A DNA stretch of 58,100 bases, from the NCBI GenBank assembly GCA_021769425.1, contig JAETSX010000043.1, forward strand, positions 1-58,100, in the 5' to 3' direction. Source of the DNA: Eubacterium sp. Lineage in GTDB: Bacteria > Bacillota > Clostridia > Lachnospirales > Lachnospiraceae. The notes beneath the pieces are model-generated. The model saw only the letters and a list, made by a program, of their open reading frames with translations. It was not told the DNA's origin and made no database searches. The position numbers and the translations under genes are program-made. Below are positions 25,847 to 33,446 of the stretch, in pieces (the stretch's first letter is position 1; each line of letters starts with the position of its first letter).

Positions 25847-26077
25847 TTATTCCGCAGGCACAAAATTCTCTTTCAGTTTTTCAAACGACATTTCAATCCA
25901 ACCAAAATCCGAATCATCATCCATGGAATCCAGATGCACGTCACCGCCTATAAAATTTGAACGGTCATCCCTTTCCCAAATGCTGCCAACCTTCACAAAT
26001 CCATATTCATTTGGGATTTCAAACCCATCGCCATCACACTTCGGCAGGCATATTTCTTTTGTGCATATATATTTCAT
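25847..26077 (-). CDS. Small hypothetical phage protein
   Basis: A 76-residue acidic protein (MKYICTKEICLPKCDGDGFE start) with a repeated (V)GSIWERDD / DDDSDFGWIEM pattern reminiscent of small phage DUFs that begin with KYICxKxxxxxxCD. The ATG overlaps the preceding stop (ATGA). Function unknown. Confidence 0.65.
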   Translation of the reverse strand: MKYICTKEICLPKCDGDGFEIPNEYGFVKVGSIWERDDRSNFIGGDVHLDSMDDDSDFGWIEMSFEKLKENFVPAE

Positions 26078-26262
26078 TTTCCATTACCTCCTTCCGCCTT
26101 TCTTAAAGCATCTGCCCAAAAATTGCCATGAGCACGTCCTTCACTATGCTGTTCCCTGCCTGCTTTACAATTATCGCTTTTATCCATGGTAAAGAAGCCA
26201 CTGCGTCCTCCATGAATTATTCCCATTTCAGAAACGTCTTTATTTACTGTTAATCTATCCAT
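26074..26262 (-). CDS. Small hypothetical phage protein
   Basis: The ATG at 26262 has GGAGGAAAAGG upstream and gives 62 residues: MDRLTVNKDVSEMGIIHGGR then a charged remainder. No family recognised. It overlaps the next gene by 4 bases, consistent with a translated unit. Confidence 0.6.
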   Translation of the reverse strand: MDRLTVNKDVSEMGIIHGGRSGFFTMDKSDNCKAGREQHSEGRAHGNFWADALRKAEGGNGK

Positions 26263-26284
26263 ATTCCTTTTCCTCCATAATCCA

Positions 26285-27094
26285 TTACATGTAATCCTCC
26301 AGTTCCATCTGCTTTCCCTGCGGCTCAAAATTCATCCATAGGACTTCTTTCTTCCTGCTCCGTGACTGCGTATAGCAAAGAGTCTCTTCCCTGTGCCAGC
26401 CTTTTAACATATCGTTATATAGTCCCGTGTCATATCCGCTGATTAACAGCGGGCCTTTATGCTGGACTGCTGCACCCAGTAATTCTTCATGGCTCTCTTC
26501 GTCATACATCTCACACCTGTACTGCTTTCCATGCCTTGTGCCTGGCATATACGGCGGATCTAGATAGATTAACACGTTTTTATAATTAAAGCGTTTTATA
26601 ACCTCTACCGCCGGACGGTTTTCTATCTGCACGCCTCTGAGCCGTTCCGCGGCTTCCAGAATCCTTTCCGGCAGGCTGCGCCAATCGCCTGCTGCATAGG
26701 CCCTCTCCCTGCCCTGGATGTCATTTTTCCAGCCTACCTTTTCCCCGTTTGTCCGGAAGCCATGGCCCATGTTGAGCCGAATGCAGAAATTAACGGCTTG
26801 CTCTAGGCCGCTTTCCGGAACTGCTGCATAACTGTCTTCATATGCCTGCCGGGAGTACGGGGTATAATAAATTTCATGGGCCAGTTTTTCCGGGTCTTTT
26901 TTTATCCATTCGAACAAGTTCACCACATTTCCGTCCAGGTCGTTCACTGTTTCAATGTTAGAACGCGACTTATTGAATAAGATGGCCCCGCTCCCAAAGA
27001 ATGGCTCCAGATAGCTATGACATTCTGGAAAGAAGCTGATAATCCAGTCCGCTATAGCCCATTTACTTCCTGGATATTTAACAATCGCTTTCAT
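26285..27094 (-). CDS. DNA adenine methyltransferase (Dam, D12 class)
   Basis: A 269-residue methylase: the AdoMet-binding motif YPGSKWAIADWI at the start, SYLEPFFGSGAILFNKS, NDLDGNVVNLFEW and the catalytic LDPPYMPGTRHG. The D12 class methylates adenine N6. A phage would use it to escape host restriction; target site unknown (GATC would be usual). Its ATG overlaps the stop of the upstream PAPS-reductase-like gene. Confidence 0.92.
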   Translation of the reverse strand: MKAIVKYPGSKWAIADWIISFFPECHSYLEPFFGSGAILFNKSRSNIETVNDLDGNVVNLFEWIKKDPEKLAHEIYYTPYSRQAYEDSYAAVPESGLEQAVNFCIRLNMGHGFRTNGEKVGWKNDIQGRERAYAAGDWRSLPERILEAAERLRGVQIENRPAVEVIKRFNYKNVLIYLDPPYMPGTRHGKQYRCEMYDEESHEELLGAAVQHKGPLLISGYDTGLYNDMLKGWHREETLCYTQSRSRKKEVLWMNFEPQGKQMELEDYM

Positions 27095-28008
27095 GTTTTC
27101 CCTTTCTCTGTAATTTTTTGTAGATCCGCGCCAGAAAACTCCATAATATACTGCCCCTGAACGTCAGTATCTTCCATCCACCACCAAAACACTTCTTCCC
27201 CATTTTTCCACTTATTCGTTAACCCTCTTTCCTCCCGGACTTCCAGCATCCTGTCAAACGCTTTTATGTATGCCCGCTTATAAGACGGGAAATCCGCAAA
27301 TTCTTTTCCTCTTGCTTTCCCTGCCATTGGGCAGCCAATGCATCCCACCCGGTAATATCCCATTTGATACAGGGGATTGTGGCATTTGCATTCATTCCAG
27401 TAAAACTCCCATACGTCATTGTCTTTCCAGTCTATGATTGGATTCACCACCGTTTTTGCTTTTAGCTGGCACCGTTCAAACAGCCTCCTTGCGTCTCCAT
27501 TATCCGTTAACAGCATTTTTTCATCCGGCAGTATGGCTTTATTGCTCTTATCTCTGGAAATTTCCTCAAACATCCCCCGCTCTTTCCGTTTATAGCTTTC
27601 TTCCCTTCTTATGCCAGTGGCAATCATCCGGTTCTTGCATCCGCCTTCTTTTAATTCTGAGCAGCAATAGCGCATCTTTCTTGACGGCGGCATCAACTTT
27701 TTTGGTATCAGGTTCCACATGGTTACGCATCTTCCATCTGATTTCTTATGGTAATCAACCATGCAGGAAATCCCCTGAAGCTCCAGTTCCCGGAATGTGT
27801 CCCGTATATGGCGCACGGTCTGCGGCGCGTCCGCCGTGGTGTGGCTGTGATGGACTTCAAACGGCACGGCGGCGCGCTTAAACAATTCCAGCATGACGTC
27901 ACTGTCTTTCCCGCCTGAGTATGTGCATACCAGGGGAAGCCCGTAGCAGTGCAAACTCATTTCCGACGCCATCCGGATCCGTTCCACCGCTTTTCGCTCT
28001 AAGTCCAT
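27091..28008 (-). CDS. PAPS reductase-like PP-loop enzyme
   Basis: The ATG at 28008 has GAGGAGGG upstream (an earlier ATG at 28029 is in frame but has no site). The PP-loop is CTYSGGKDSDVMLELF. It has a CC pair (MRYCCSEL), and a second cysteine cluster CKCHNPLYQMGYYRVGCIGC that may hold zinc or an iron-sulfur cluster. This phage family is related to DndC and CysH but its substrate is unknown. It is translationally coupled to the Dam gene. Confidence 0.85.
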   Translation of the reverse strand: MDLERKAVERIRMASEMSLHCYGLPLVCTYSGGKDSDVMLELFKRAAVPFEVHHSHTTADAPQTVRHIRDTFRELELQGISCMVDYHKKSDGRCVTMWNLIPKKLMPPSRKMRYCCSELKEGGCKNRMIATGIRREESYKRKERGMFEEISRDKSNKAILPDEKMLLTDNGDARRLFERCQLKAKTVVNPIIDWKDNDVWEFYWNECKCHNPLYQMGYYRVGCIGCPMAGKARGKEFADFPSYKRAYIKAFDRMLEVREERGLTNKWKNGEEVFWWWMEDTDVQGQYIMEFSGADLQKITEKGKT

Positions 28009-28018
28009 TTTTCCCTCC

Positions 28019-28450
28019 TCATTCCTCATATGTCGATTTCTCAGCTTTTGTCCTGGTAATCTTAATGTTTTCTTTTATGGTGTATCCGATTTTTACTTTT
28101 ACCCCGTTCCCGATTTCCACGGTGGCTGACTGGATTTCTTCATCCCCTACCAGTTCCACAACCTCATGTAAAAGATTCTCCGCCCGCTCCGGCGTCACTT
28201 CCAATTGGTTTCCTTCCCCAAACAGAAACGTGATTCTTTCATGGGCCCGCTCTTTCTGCTTTTTCTTTTTCTGATAATAAGCTGCGCTGTCACAGTTACA
28301 TATCTCCGTCACATACTCATTGACATCTTCCTGCGTCCATTCCATTGGCATCTCTTCCACTGCTGCCTGCCCGCAGAATTTACATGCCCCCGTTCGGGTT
28401 TCCATCATACCGCCTGCATCCCGGCATTTTATCAGTTTATCTTCCTGCAT
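28019..28450 (-). CDS. Hypothetical protein with zinc-ribbon-like N-terminus
   Basis: A 143-residue protein. Two cysteine pairs, CKFCGQ (about residue 23) and ICNCDS (about 50), could bind zinc. The rest is a Lys/Gln-rich helix and a beta-rich C-terminal domain (VEIGNGVKVKIGYTIKENIK). Conserved in position between VRR-NUC and PAPS-like genes in related phages by my recollection; not verified. Confidence 0.6.
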   Translation of the reverse strand: MQEDKLIKCRDAGGMMETRTGACKFCGQAAVEEMPMEWTQEDVNEYVTEICNCDSAAYYQKKKKQKERAHERITFLFGEGNQLEVTPERAENLLHEVVELVGDEEIQSATVEIGNGVKVKIGYTIKENIKITRTKAEKSTYEE

Positions 28451-28500
28451 ATGGCTACTCCTTCCCTGTACTGCTGCACATTCGGCAAACCCATTGTTTT

Positions 28501-28932
28501 TTATATGGCATTTCCATCTTTCAAGGTACTGTTATTTTTCAATGCCATTTCCGCGCTTTTCTGCAGTTTTAAATATTCTTCTAATATCCAAATTGCTTCT
28601 TCCGCAGAATAGCAGGTGCATACAAAATGGCCGGCTTCTGCCATATCTTTTAAAAATGCTTTTTGGCTTTCTTGCTTTCTTCCGGTTCCATACTTCATTT
28701 CTATGTAAAGGCTATGATATTTTCCATGCGGATACGGAAGGCAGAGATCGCTTATCCCGGTTTTCACCCCCATCTGTTTCAACTTTACGGCTTCTGCTTT
28801 GTTTCTGCTGCCGCCGTTTGGGATGTGGTGCAGCCATTTCAATTCCGGGAACCGGGCAATGTTGTACTGCGCCCACTGGATCACTGCAATCTGTTCTGTG
28901 TCTTCACTCCGAAGTGCGTTTTTCAGGTTCAT
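28501..28932 (-). CDS. VRR-NUC domain nuclease
   Basis: A 143-residue PD-(D/E)XK nuclease. The motif is HHIPNGGSRNKAEAVKLKQM, then GISDLCLPYPHG, YHSLYIEMK and the Q-x3-L/F pattern (ESQKAFLKDMAEAGHFVCTC). Such proteins act as structure-specific nucleases in phage replication. Confidence 0.92.
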   Translation of the reverse strand: MNLKNALRSEDTEQIAVIQWAQYNIARFPELKWLHHIPNGGSRNKAEAVKLKQMGVKTGISDLCLPYPHGKYHSLYIEMKYGTGRKQESQKAFLKDMAEAGHFVCTCYSAEEAIWILEEYLKLQKSAEMALKNNSTLKDGNAI

Positions 28933-29133
28933 TTACTTTTCTCCTCTCTATATGGTTTGATTTTGCATATTTATGCAGATTCCTTTTATAGGGTACTTCC
29001 TCTTCTTCCCACCAGTTATCCACATTGTTTTTCTTAATGTATCATGAATATTTATCCAAATGCTGTCTTACAGGCTACTTCCTCTGCTTTCTTTCTATAT
29101 TTGCGGCGATTTTTTTCTGCTTGTTATGAATAT
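28933..29133. other. AT-rich gap with one DnaA-box match
   Basis: No gene seen. The segment has TTATCCACA (29016-29024), an exact DnaA-box match, and two ATGAATATTTAT repeats (29043-29054 and 29126-29137 area). One DnaA match per 58 kb is expected by chance, so this is weak as an origin signal. Confidence 0.4.
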
Positions 29134-29640
29134 TTATGCATTTATCTCATAAAGAGATCCCAAAAATGTTTCCTCGTCCCTGTCACGCTTTTCTTCTGTC
29201 TGTATGCAGGCTCTTATTTCCCTTTCCTGATTCTCGGTATATTTATGCCTTTTGCAGGAAAACACCTGCACATAATGCTGTTTCATGCATTTACTGACCT
29301 CCAACCAGATATCTGCATTTTTTACCGGCTGGCCGTGAACATTTTTCCAGCCTGCTTTCTCCCATCTTTTCATCCATTTGCTGTTGACAACGCCTATAAG
29401 ATATCCAGAATCTGCATAGACATTCACCCTGCATGGTTTTTCCAACATATTTAACGCCCGGTACAGTGCAAGGGATTCCAGCATATTTTTAGTTGCATTC
29501 TTTTCCCTTCCATATCTGTCTTTCACGGCTGCCTGACCGTCCCTTTTCATGTATTCCAGGGTACAGGCATAATAGCCAAATTCTGACCGCAGCCCTTTCA
29601 ATTTCACAGTGATGTAAATATTGACTTCAAATTCTTTCAT
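29134..29640 (-). CDS. RNase H-like protein
   Basis: A 168-residue protein with an RNase H fold: GYYACTLEYMKRDGQAAVKD, NMLESLALYRALNMLEKPC with the Glu, VYADSGYLIGVVNSKWMKRW with the second Asp, and KHKYTENQ. The first catalytic Asp expected in the opening strand is not seen (NIYITVKLKG instead of xYTDGS). So the enzyme may be inactive or use another ligand. It overlaps the Rep gene by 4 bases. Confidence 0.78.
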   Translation of the reverse strand: MKEFEVNIYITVKLKGLRSEFGYYACTLEYMKRDGQAAVKDRYGREKNATKNMLESLALYRALNMLEKPCRVNVYADSGYLIGVVNSKWMKRWEKAGWKNVHGQPVKNADIWLEVSKCMKQHYVQVFSCKRHKYTENQEREIRACIQTEEKRDRDEETFLGSLYEINA

Positions 29641-30500
29641 TCCCTCTGTCTCCTTCCTTTTTCAATCCGCACTTCCTCATAATGCAGATATGACATTCCT
29701 GTATAGGGATTTATGCCGGTTACAACAGAATCCGGCACAATATAAAATCCGGGAGTGGGTTTCGGACCTTCGAGAATTAATCTCCGCACAGTCCAGTGCG
29801 TGTACTCTTTCCGTTCCGGCTGGGGGCGCACAAGATTCCTGGAGGGGTGATACCGTGCCGTTTTTTCTTCCGGATCCGTTTCATCAAGGGGCGGCTTCAC
29901 AAGATATTCCGCAAGCCTCCGGAAGCCACCAGCCTCATATGCAAGAGTGAAATCAGCCATGCCCTGTTCCCAGTTCTTTTTTATGACCAGATCTGCATCC
30001 GGAATCCGATTCAAAAGAATATGTATATGAATCCCTCCCCGCTTTCCGATTTCCATACGGTAGATAAAACGGAATGATTCATTTCTCTTCCGGTAGTCCT
30101 TCCTGGTCTTGTCCAGGAATTTTTTCATATGTTTTTTTACCTCTTCCATTTTCAGCCTGGTCCCTTTTGGGTACTTTAAAGTAATCCAATAATCGTTCTC
30201 CCCAAAATTCGCCTTTATCAATCTCCGTACATTCTTCTCCCGGTTCCTCTGGTTCTGCATTTTTATCTGTTCCGGAGTGGCCTTTTTCCTCTTCGCCCGT
30301 TTCTCTCCTTTCGCTCCATACTTTCCTTTGTATTTAATTTCATATTCAATAGAATTTTTAAAGTGCCACACATCTTTCCAATACATTCCGCCCTCCCATG
30401 CAGATACGCTAACTTTAATATTCTGATACTGCCAGCAAAAGGGCATTTCCGCCCTGTCCGCCTGCCGTTTATCATTGTGATTCTGTTTGACAAAACGCAC
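29637..30500 (-). CDS. HUH-family rolling-circle-type replication protein
   Basis: A 287-residue protein. The HUH motif is GGIHIHILLN (His158, His160), preceded by a conserved FRFIYRMEIGKR; motif 3 is RRLAEYLVKPP with Tyr199 and Lys202 (YxxK). Motif 1-like WITLKYPKGTRLKMEE lies before. This is a nicking/joining enzyme of single-tyrosine type. In a contractile-tailed prophage it suggests rolling-circle replication, as P2 does with its own HUH protein gpA. Confidence 0.85.
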   Translation of the reverse strand: MRFVKQNHNDKRQADRAEMPFCWQYQNIKVSVSAWEGGMYWKDVWHFKNSIEYEIKYKGKYGAKGEKRAKRKKATPEQIKMQNQRNREKNVRRLIKANFGENDYWITLKYPKGTRLKMEEVKKHMKKFLDKTRKDYRKRNESFRFIYRMEIGKRGGIHIHILLNRIPDADLVIKKNWEQGMADFTLAYEAGGFRRLAEYLVKPPLDETDPEEKTARYHPSRNLVRPQPERKEYTHWTVRRLILEGPKPTPGFYIVPDSVVTGINPYTGMSYLHYEEVRIEKGRRQRE

Positions 30501-30585
30501 TGCACATGATATGCTGAATGCAGTCTTTACAGGCTTATCTTATCTATATTTTTGGGCATCCACTGGAACTGGATGCCCACTTTTT
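30501..30585. promoter_or_regulatory. Two hairpins upstream of rep: candidate origin
   Basis: Between rep and the next gene upstream are ACTGCA...TGCAGT (loop 14) and a perfect 8-bp stem GGGCATCC...GGATGCCC (30554-30578). The second is followed on the + strand by TTTTTTT, so it also works as a + strand terminator. HUH proteins nick at hairpins, so this is a candidate origin. Confidence 0.45.
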
Positions 30586-30852
30586 TTATGCCATTCTCTG
30601 TTTTTTCCTCCGTTTCGGATAAATACGCTGTGCAAACGTTCTGCCGGCTTCATCTTCTCGAAGCACGAGTTTCCCATAAGGTTCCTTTCTTTTTCTCCTT
30701 TGGCTGGTGTGTCTGTAATTTCCTTCTGCATCCCGATAATACCGGATATAATACGCCCCGTTATCCTGCATCCCGACAAATTCCCAGTCTGCAGGAATGT
30801 CCCCTTCGTGGTACCGGGACTGTTCCATGATTCTTCCTGCGATTGTTTCCAT
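30586..30852 (-). CDS. Small hypothetical early protein
   Basis: An 88-residue protein (METIAGRIMEQSRYHEGDIP start) with a YYIRYYRDAEGNYRHTSQRR middle and basic end (FAQRIYPKRRKKQRMA). It is likely DNA- or RNA-binding by charge, but no motif was recognised. A longer overlapping frame on the same strand is judged a shadow because its composition is unlike a protein. Confidence 0.6.
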   Translation of the reverse strand: METIAGRIMEQSRYHEGDIPADWEFVGMQDNGAYYIRYYRDAEGNYRHTSQRRKRKEPYGKLVLREDEAGRTFAQRIYPKRRKKQRMA

Positions 30853-30874
30853 TCTTCCATCTCACCATTCCTTT

Positions 30875-31378
30875 TCATTGTTTTTCTTTTATACCTGCTT
30901 TGCCCGAAACCGTCTCCGGATATGGCTTTTCATTGTCCTTTGCCCATTTACTGTATTTTTTCATGCGGATCTCTTTTTTCCGAATGTCTATGACTTCTTC
31001 CAGAACTTTCCGAATATGCCCTGCCATATCCTCCGCCTGGCTTTCCTCTTCCCAGGCATTTAAAATATCCCGCACGGCATCCACCAAACGGCCCCATGCT
31101 TTACTGTCTTTCATTCCTGTATCCAGAACCGTATCCCCGGCCAATTCCCAGCCTGTAACTTTTCCATTATGTAAAACTGGGCGGATACCCTCTTCCGCCA
31201 TACGATCCATAGTCCCGATTTCATCCGGCATTGCAAGCATGTCCAGCAATTTTCTGGCTTCCTCATATCTGTGCTGTCGGATTAATTCTTCCGCCTCCCA
31301 CTCTGCCTGAGCTCTCCGGTTCAATTGTTCTGCAGTTCCGTCTTCTTCTGTAAAATGCGATTCATATCTGTTTTTCAT
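30875..31378 (-). CDS. Hypothetical early phage protein
   Basis: The ATG at 31378 is preferred (a TTG at 31414 is the only earlier start). The product of about 167 residues has a Glu/Arg-rich helix (EWEAEELIRQHRYEEARKLL), then a middle domain (GIRPVLHNGKVTGWELAGDT) and a helical end. No known domain. It lies between the HTH gene and the rep gene, a common place for replication accessory proteins. Confidence 0.6.
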   Translation of the reverse strand: MKNRYESHFTEEDGTAEQLNRRAQAEWEAEELIRQHRYEEARKLLDMLAMPDEIGTMDRMAEEGIRPVLHNGKVTGWELAGDTVLDTGMKDSKAWGRLVDAVRDILNAWEEESQAEDMAGHIRKVLEEVIDIRKKEIRMKKYSKWAKDNEKPYPETVSGKAGIKEKQ

Positions 31379-31422
31379 TGTTCCTGTATCCTTTCCTAAA
31401 TTTCGCTTTGCCAAAATTATTT

Positions 31423-31647
31423 TTATTTTTCTGCCGCGTGTGTTTCATTCCTTTCCGGGATTTCCATAATCCCTAAAAATTTATCCAGTTTTTCACGGAA
31501 GACAAAATAAACAGCTTTTTTTCTTCCCCTCCCTGGCCTTACATATTCGCCCAGGTCCCACTCCCCTCTTTTCATCTGTTCCCGAAGAAACTGCTGGCAG
31601 CATCCAATTTCTTTTGCTGCGTCCGGAAGGCTCACCCTTTCGCTCAT
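31423..31647 (-). CDS. Excisionase-like HTH protein
   Basis: The ATG at 31647 has GGAGGG upstream and gives 74 residues. SLPDAAKEIGCCQQFLREQM followed by GEWDLGEYVRPGRGRKKAVY is an excisionase/MerR-type winged-helix pattern with a basic wing. It is the kind of protein that follows the Cro-like gene in early operons. Confidence 0.75.
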   Translation of the reverse strand: MSERVSLPDAAKEIGCCQQFLREQMKRGEWDLGEYVRPGRGRKKAVYFVFREKLDKFLGIMEIPERNETHAAEK

Positions 31648-31714
31648 AGTTTCTTTTCCCTCCCTTCTGCCCTGCTGCATTTCCTTCTCACCGGGTTCTA
31701 TTGCCCCATACCCT

Positions 31715-31897
31715 ATGACACTGGATGACCTGTTTCTTATCGCTCACGCATTGAAAAACGCTATTGAAAACTGTAAGACCAGTTTAGATGACAAAAGCAT
31801 TTCTGCAAAATTGCGCGGTGAAATCACAGATTCCATAAAAAGGTTTGACTCCTTTTACAATAATTTAAGTTCCTTTTACGCGAATTCCAGTAATTGA
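31715..31897 (+). CDS. Possible small helical protein (weak call)
   Basis: A 60-residue frame (MTLDDLFLIAHALKNAIENC start) with good amphipathic helix pattern, in a spot with no - strand gene. It has no clear ribosome site and its 3' end overlaps the gene on the other strand. Kept as possible only. Confidence 0.3.
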   Translation: MTLDDLFLIAHALKNAIENCKTSLDDKSISAKLRGEITDSIKRFDSFYNNLSSFYANSSN

Positions 31898-32121
31898 ATG
31901 TCATAACTCATCTTCCTGTCAGAAAAGCGGTTATGTTCTCTTGCTGCTTTTCTGACATCCATTACTGCTTTCCGGAAATCTTCTATTGTTCCCTCTATCC
32001 TTACAAGTACATGGATATCCTTCTTTTTATTAGATACAACTCTTTTTACCTGTTTGGTTCCGGCAGTTTTATATCCTCCTTTATATTCTATTTTTTGACC
32101 TAAGCACTTTTCTTCTTTCAT
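31876..32121 (-). CDS. Hypothetical early protein downstream of cro remnant
   Basis: The ATG at 32121 has GGAGGTGAGG upstream (12-base spacing) and gives 81 residues (MKEEKCLGQKIEYKGGYKTA start). A middle helix (EDFRKAVMDVRKAAREHN) and basic residues suggest nucleic acid binding. Its ribosome site overlaps the stop of the cro-like remnant, so the two were translationally coupled. Confidence 0.6.
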   Translation of the reverse strand: MKEEKCLGQKIEYKGGYKTAGTKQVKRVVSNKKKDIHVLVRIEGTIEDFRKAVMDVRKAAREHNRFSDRKMSYDIQLLEFA

Positions 32122-32132
32122 ATGCACTTTCC

Positions 32133-32291
32133 TCACCTCCCATCTAAACTAGCAGCTCCCGCTTTTCTTGGTTCTAAAAACTTATCTGTGCCAACATTTA
32201 CAGCTCCACATATAAGTTCGTACTCTTCAAAGGTTAATCTTCGTTTCCCATTAAGTGCCAGATTCAATTTTGGAAGAGGTATCCGTGTTAT
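32133..32291 (-). pseudogene. Truncated Cro-like HTH gene without a normal start
   Basis: The - strand reads I-T-R-IPLPKLNLALNGKRRL, then TFEEYELICGAVNVGTDKFL and EPRKAGAASLDGR before TGA at 32133-32135. This is the second half of an XRE-type HTH (recognition helix and next helices). The first helices are missing: upstream in frame there is only ATA, then a TGA, and no ATG/GTG/TTG with a ribosome site. The only in-frame TTG would begin inside the recognition helix. The upstream junction falls right in the operator region. Confidence 0.6.
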
Positions 32292-32374
32292 ACCGTTTAT
32301 TTCGAAAAGTCAATATATATTTTCGAGATTTTCGAAATATTTGTATTTACAATATCGAAATAGCATGATATACT
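32287..32374. promoter_or_regulatory. Divergent immunity promoters with TTTCGA operators
   Basis: For the repressor (+): TTTACA (32345-32350), 18-bp spacer, TATACT (32369-32374). For the leftward genes (-): TTGACT (32313-32308), 15-bp spacer, TATAAC (32292-32287). TTTCGAAA or close variants occur at 32300-32307, 32320-32326, 32330-32337 and 32352-32361, inside or next to both promoters. They are the probable repressor sites. Confidence 0.65.
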
Positions 32375-32398
32375 CAAAAACATAGGAGGTGCCGAATT

Positions 32399-32893
32399 AT
32401 GGGAATGACCTTCGGAGAAAAAATTAAGGAATCTCGTAAAACCCAAAAATTAACACAAAAACAGCTTGCTGATGCAATTGGTGCCAAACATAATTCTGTT
32501 AGTGATTGGGAAAATGATAAAAACAAGCCCGATCCCGATACAATTGAATTACTTTGTGGTGTATTAAACATCACTCCTAACTATTTATTAAAATCATCAG
32601 AGGAAGACTTTTCTCCAAAAGAAAAACAATTAATAAAAAAATACCGTAATTTAGATGCTCACGGAAAGAAAATGGTAAATTTTACATTAGACGAAGAATG
32701 GAAACGCTCATGTGAATTAGCATCTAAAAATAGTAAAGTTGTATCATTGGATAAAGGGGAAACATCGCATATAGCAGAAAATATTATTACAGAGCATTTA
32801 CTTCCAGATGCCGCACACGAAAGCGCCAACATAAACGTAACCGAAGAAATGTTACAACATGACGAAGATATCATGAACGATGAAAATTTTTAG
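32399..32893 (+). CDS. CI-like repressor (XRE HTH)
   Basis: A 164-residue protein. Residues 10-65 are a clear XRE helix-turn-helix (LTQKQLADAIGAKHNSVSDW, IELLCGVLNITPNYLL). The rest is acidic and may mediate dimerisation; no peptidase (LexA-like) domain is seen, so loss of repression probably depends on the ImmA protein next door. AGGAGGTG upstream supports the start. It opens a + strand run of immunity genes. Confidence 0.9.
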   Translation: MGMTFGEKIKESRKTQKLTQKQLADAIGAKHNSVSDWENDKNKPDPDTIELLCGVLNITPNYLLKSSEEDFSPKEKQLIKKYRNLDAHGKKMVNFTLDEEWKRSCELASKNSKVVSLDKGETSHIAENIITEHLLPDAAHESANINVTEEMLQHDEDIMNDENF

Positions 32894-32933
32894 ACGTATA
32901 ATATGATTTAAAATGCAATAAGGGGTGATATTT

Positions 32934-33389
32934 ATGGATTACACGGATCTTCTCATAGAAGCAGACTGCAATCAGCTAATTGTAAAAGAAAAACCTTTAG
33001 AAGCCTTTGACGGGAGAATTAAGGGAAACAAAATCGCTATTAAAAATAATTTAACAACTACAGAAAAGAAGTGTGTTCTGGCAGAAGAACTTGGACACCA
33101 TTACACTACCGTCGGAAATATTTTAAATCAAAACCGCATCCAGAACCGCAAGCAAGAACAGCAGGCTCGGCTGTGGGCTTATAATAAATTAATTGGGTTA
33201 AATGGGATAATCAATGCATATAAATATGGCTGCCAAAATTTAGCTGAAATATCTGAGTATTTAGATGTATCTCCAAAATTTCTTTCAGATGCCATTGAGA
33301 AGTATCGTTCTAAATATGGAGAATTTACAACGTTGGATAACTATATCATTTATTTTGAGCCTCATTTAGCTGTAATGGAGATGTATTAA
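32934..33389 (+). CDS. ImmA/IrrE-like peptidase, immunity-region copy
   Basis: The ATG at 32934 has AAGGGG upstream and gives 151 residues. The motif is KKCVLAEELGHHYTTVGNIL: Glu stands where the first His of HExxH would be, as in many phage ImmA proteins (EELGHH). The C-terminal half has a winged-HTH-like segment (NLAEISEYLDVSPKFLSDAI). It probably cleaves or releases the repressor encoded upstream. Confidence 0.88.
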   Translation: MDYTDLLIEADCNQLIVKEKPLEAFDGRIKGNKIAIKNNLTTTEKKCVLAEELGHHYTTVGNILNQNRIQNRKQEQQARLWAYNKLIGLNGIINAYKYGCQNLAEISEYLDVSPKFLSDAIEKYRSKYGEFTTLDNYIIYFEPHLAVMEMY

Positions 33390-33446
33390 AATTCTCTATA
33401 TAACCACAAAATTATGGAGAAAAATAATTACTAAGGAGAAAAACTT

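Noticed and set aside
29016-29024. DnaA box as the phage origin
   Set aside because: A single 9-mer match is expected by chance in this length; hairpins upstream of rep are a better candidate.
30540-30878. - strand frame of 112 codons overlapping the small gene at 30586-30852
   Set aside because: Composition is not protein-like and the other frame reads as a better protein; shadow.
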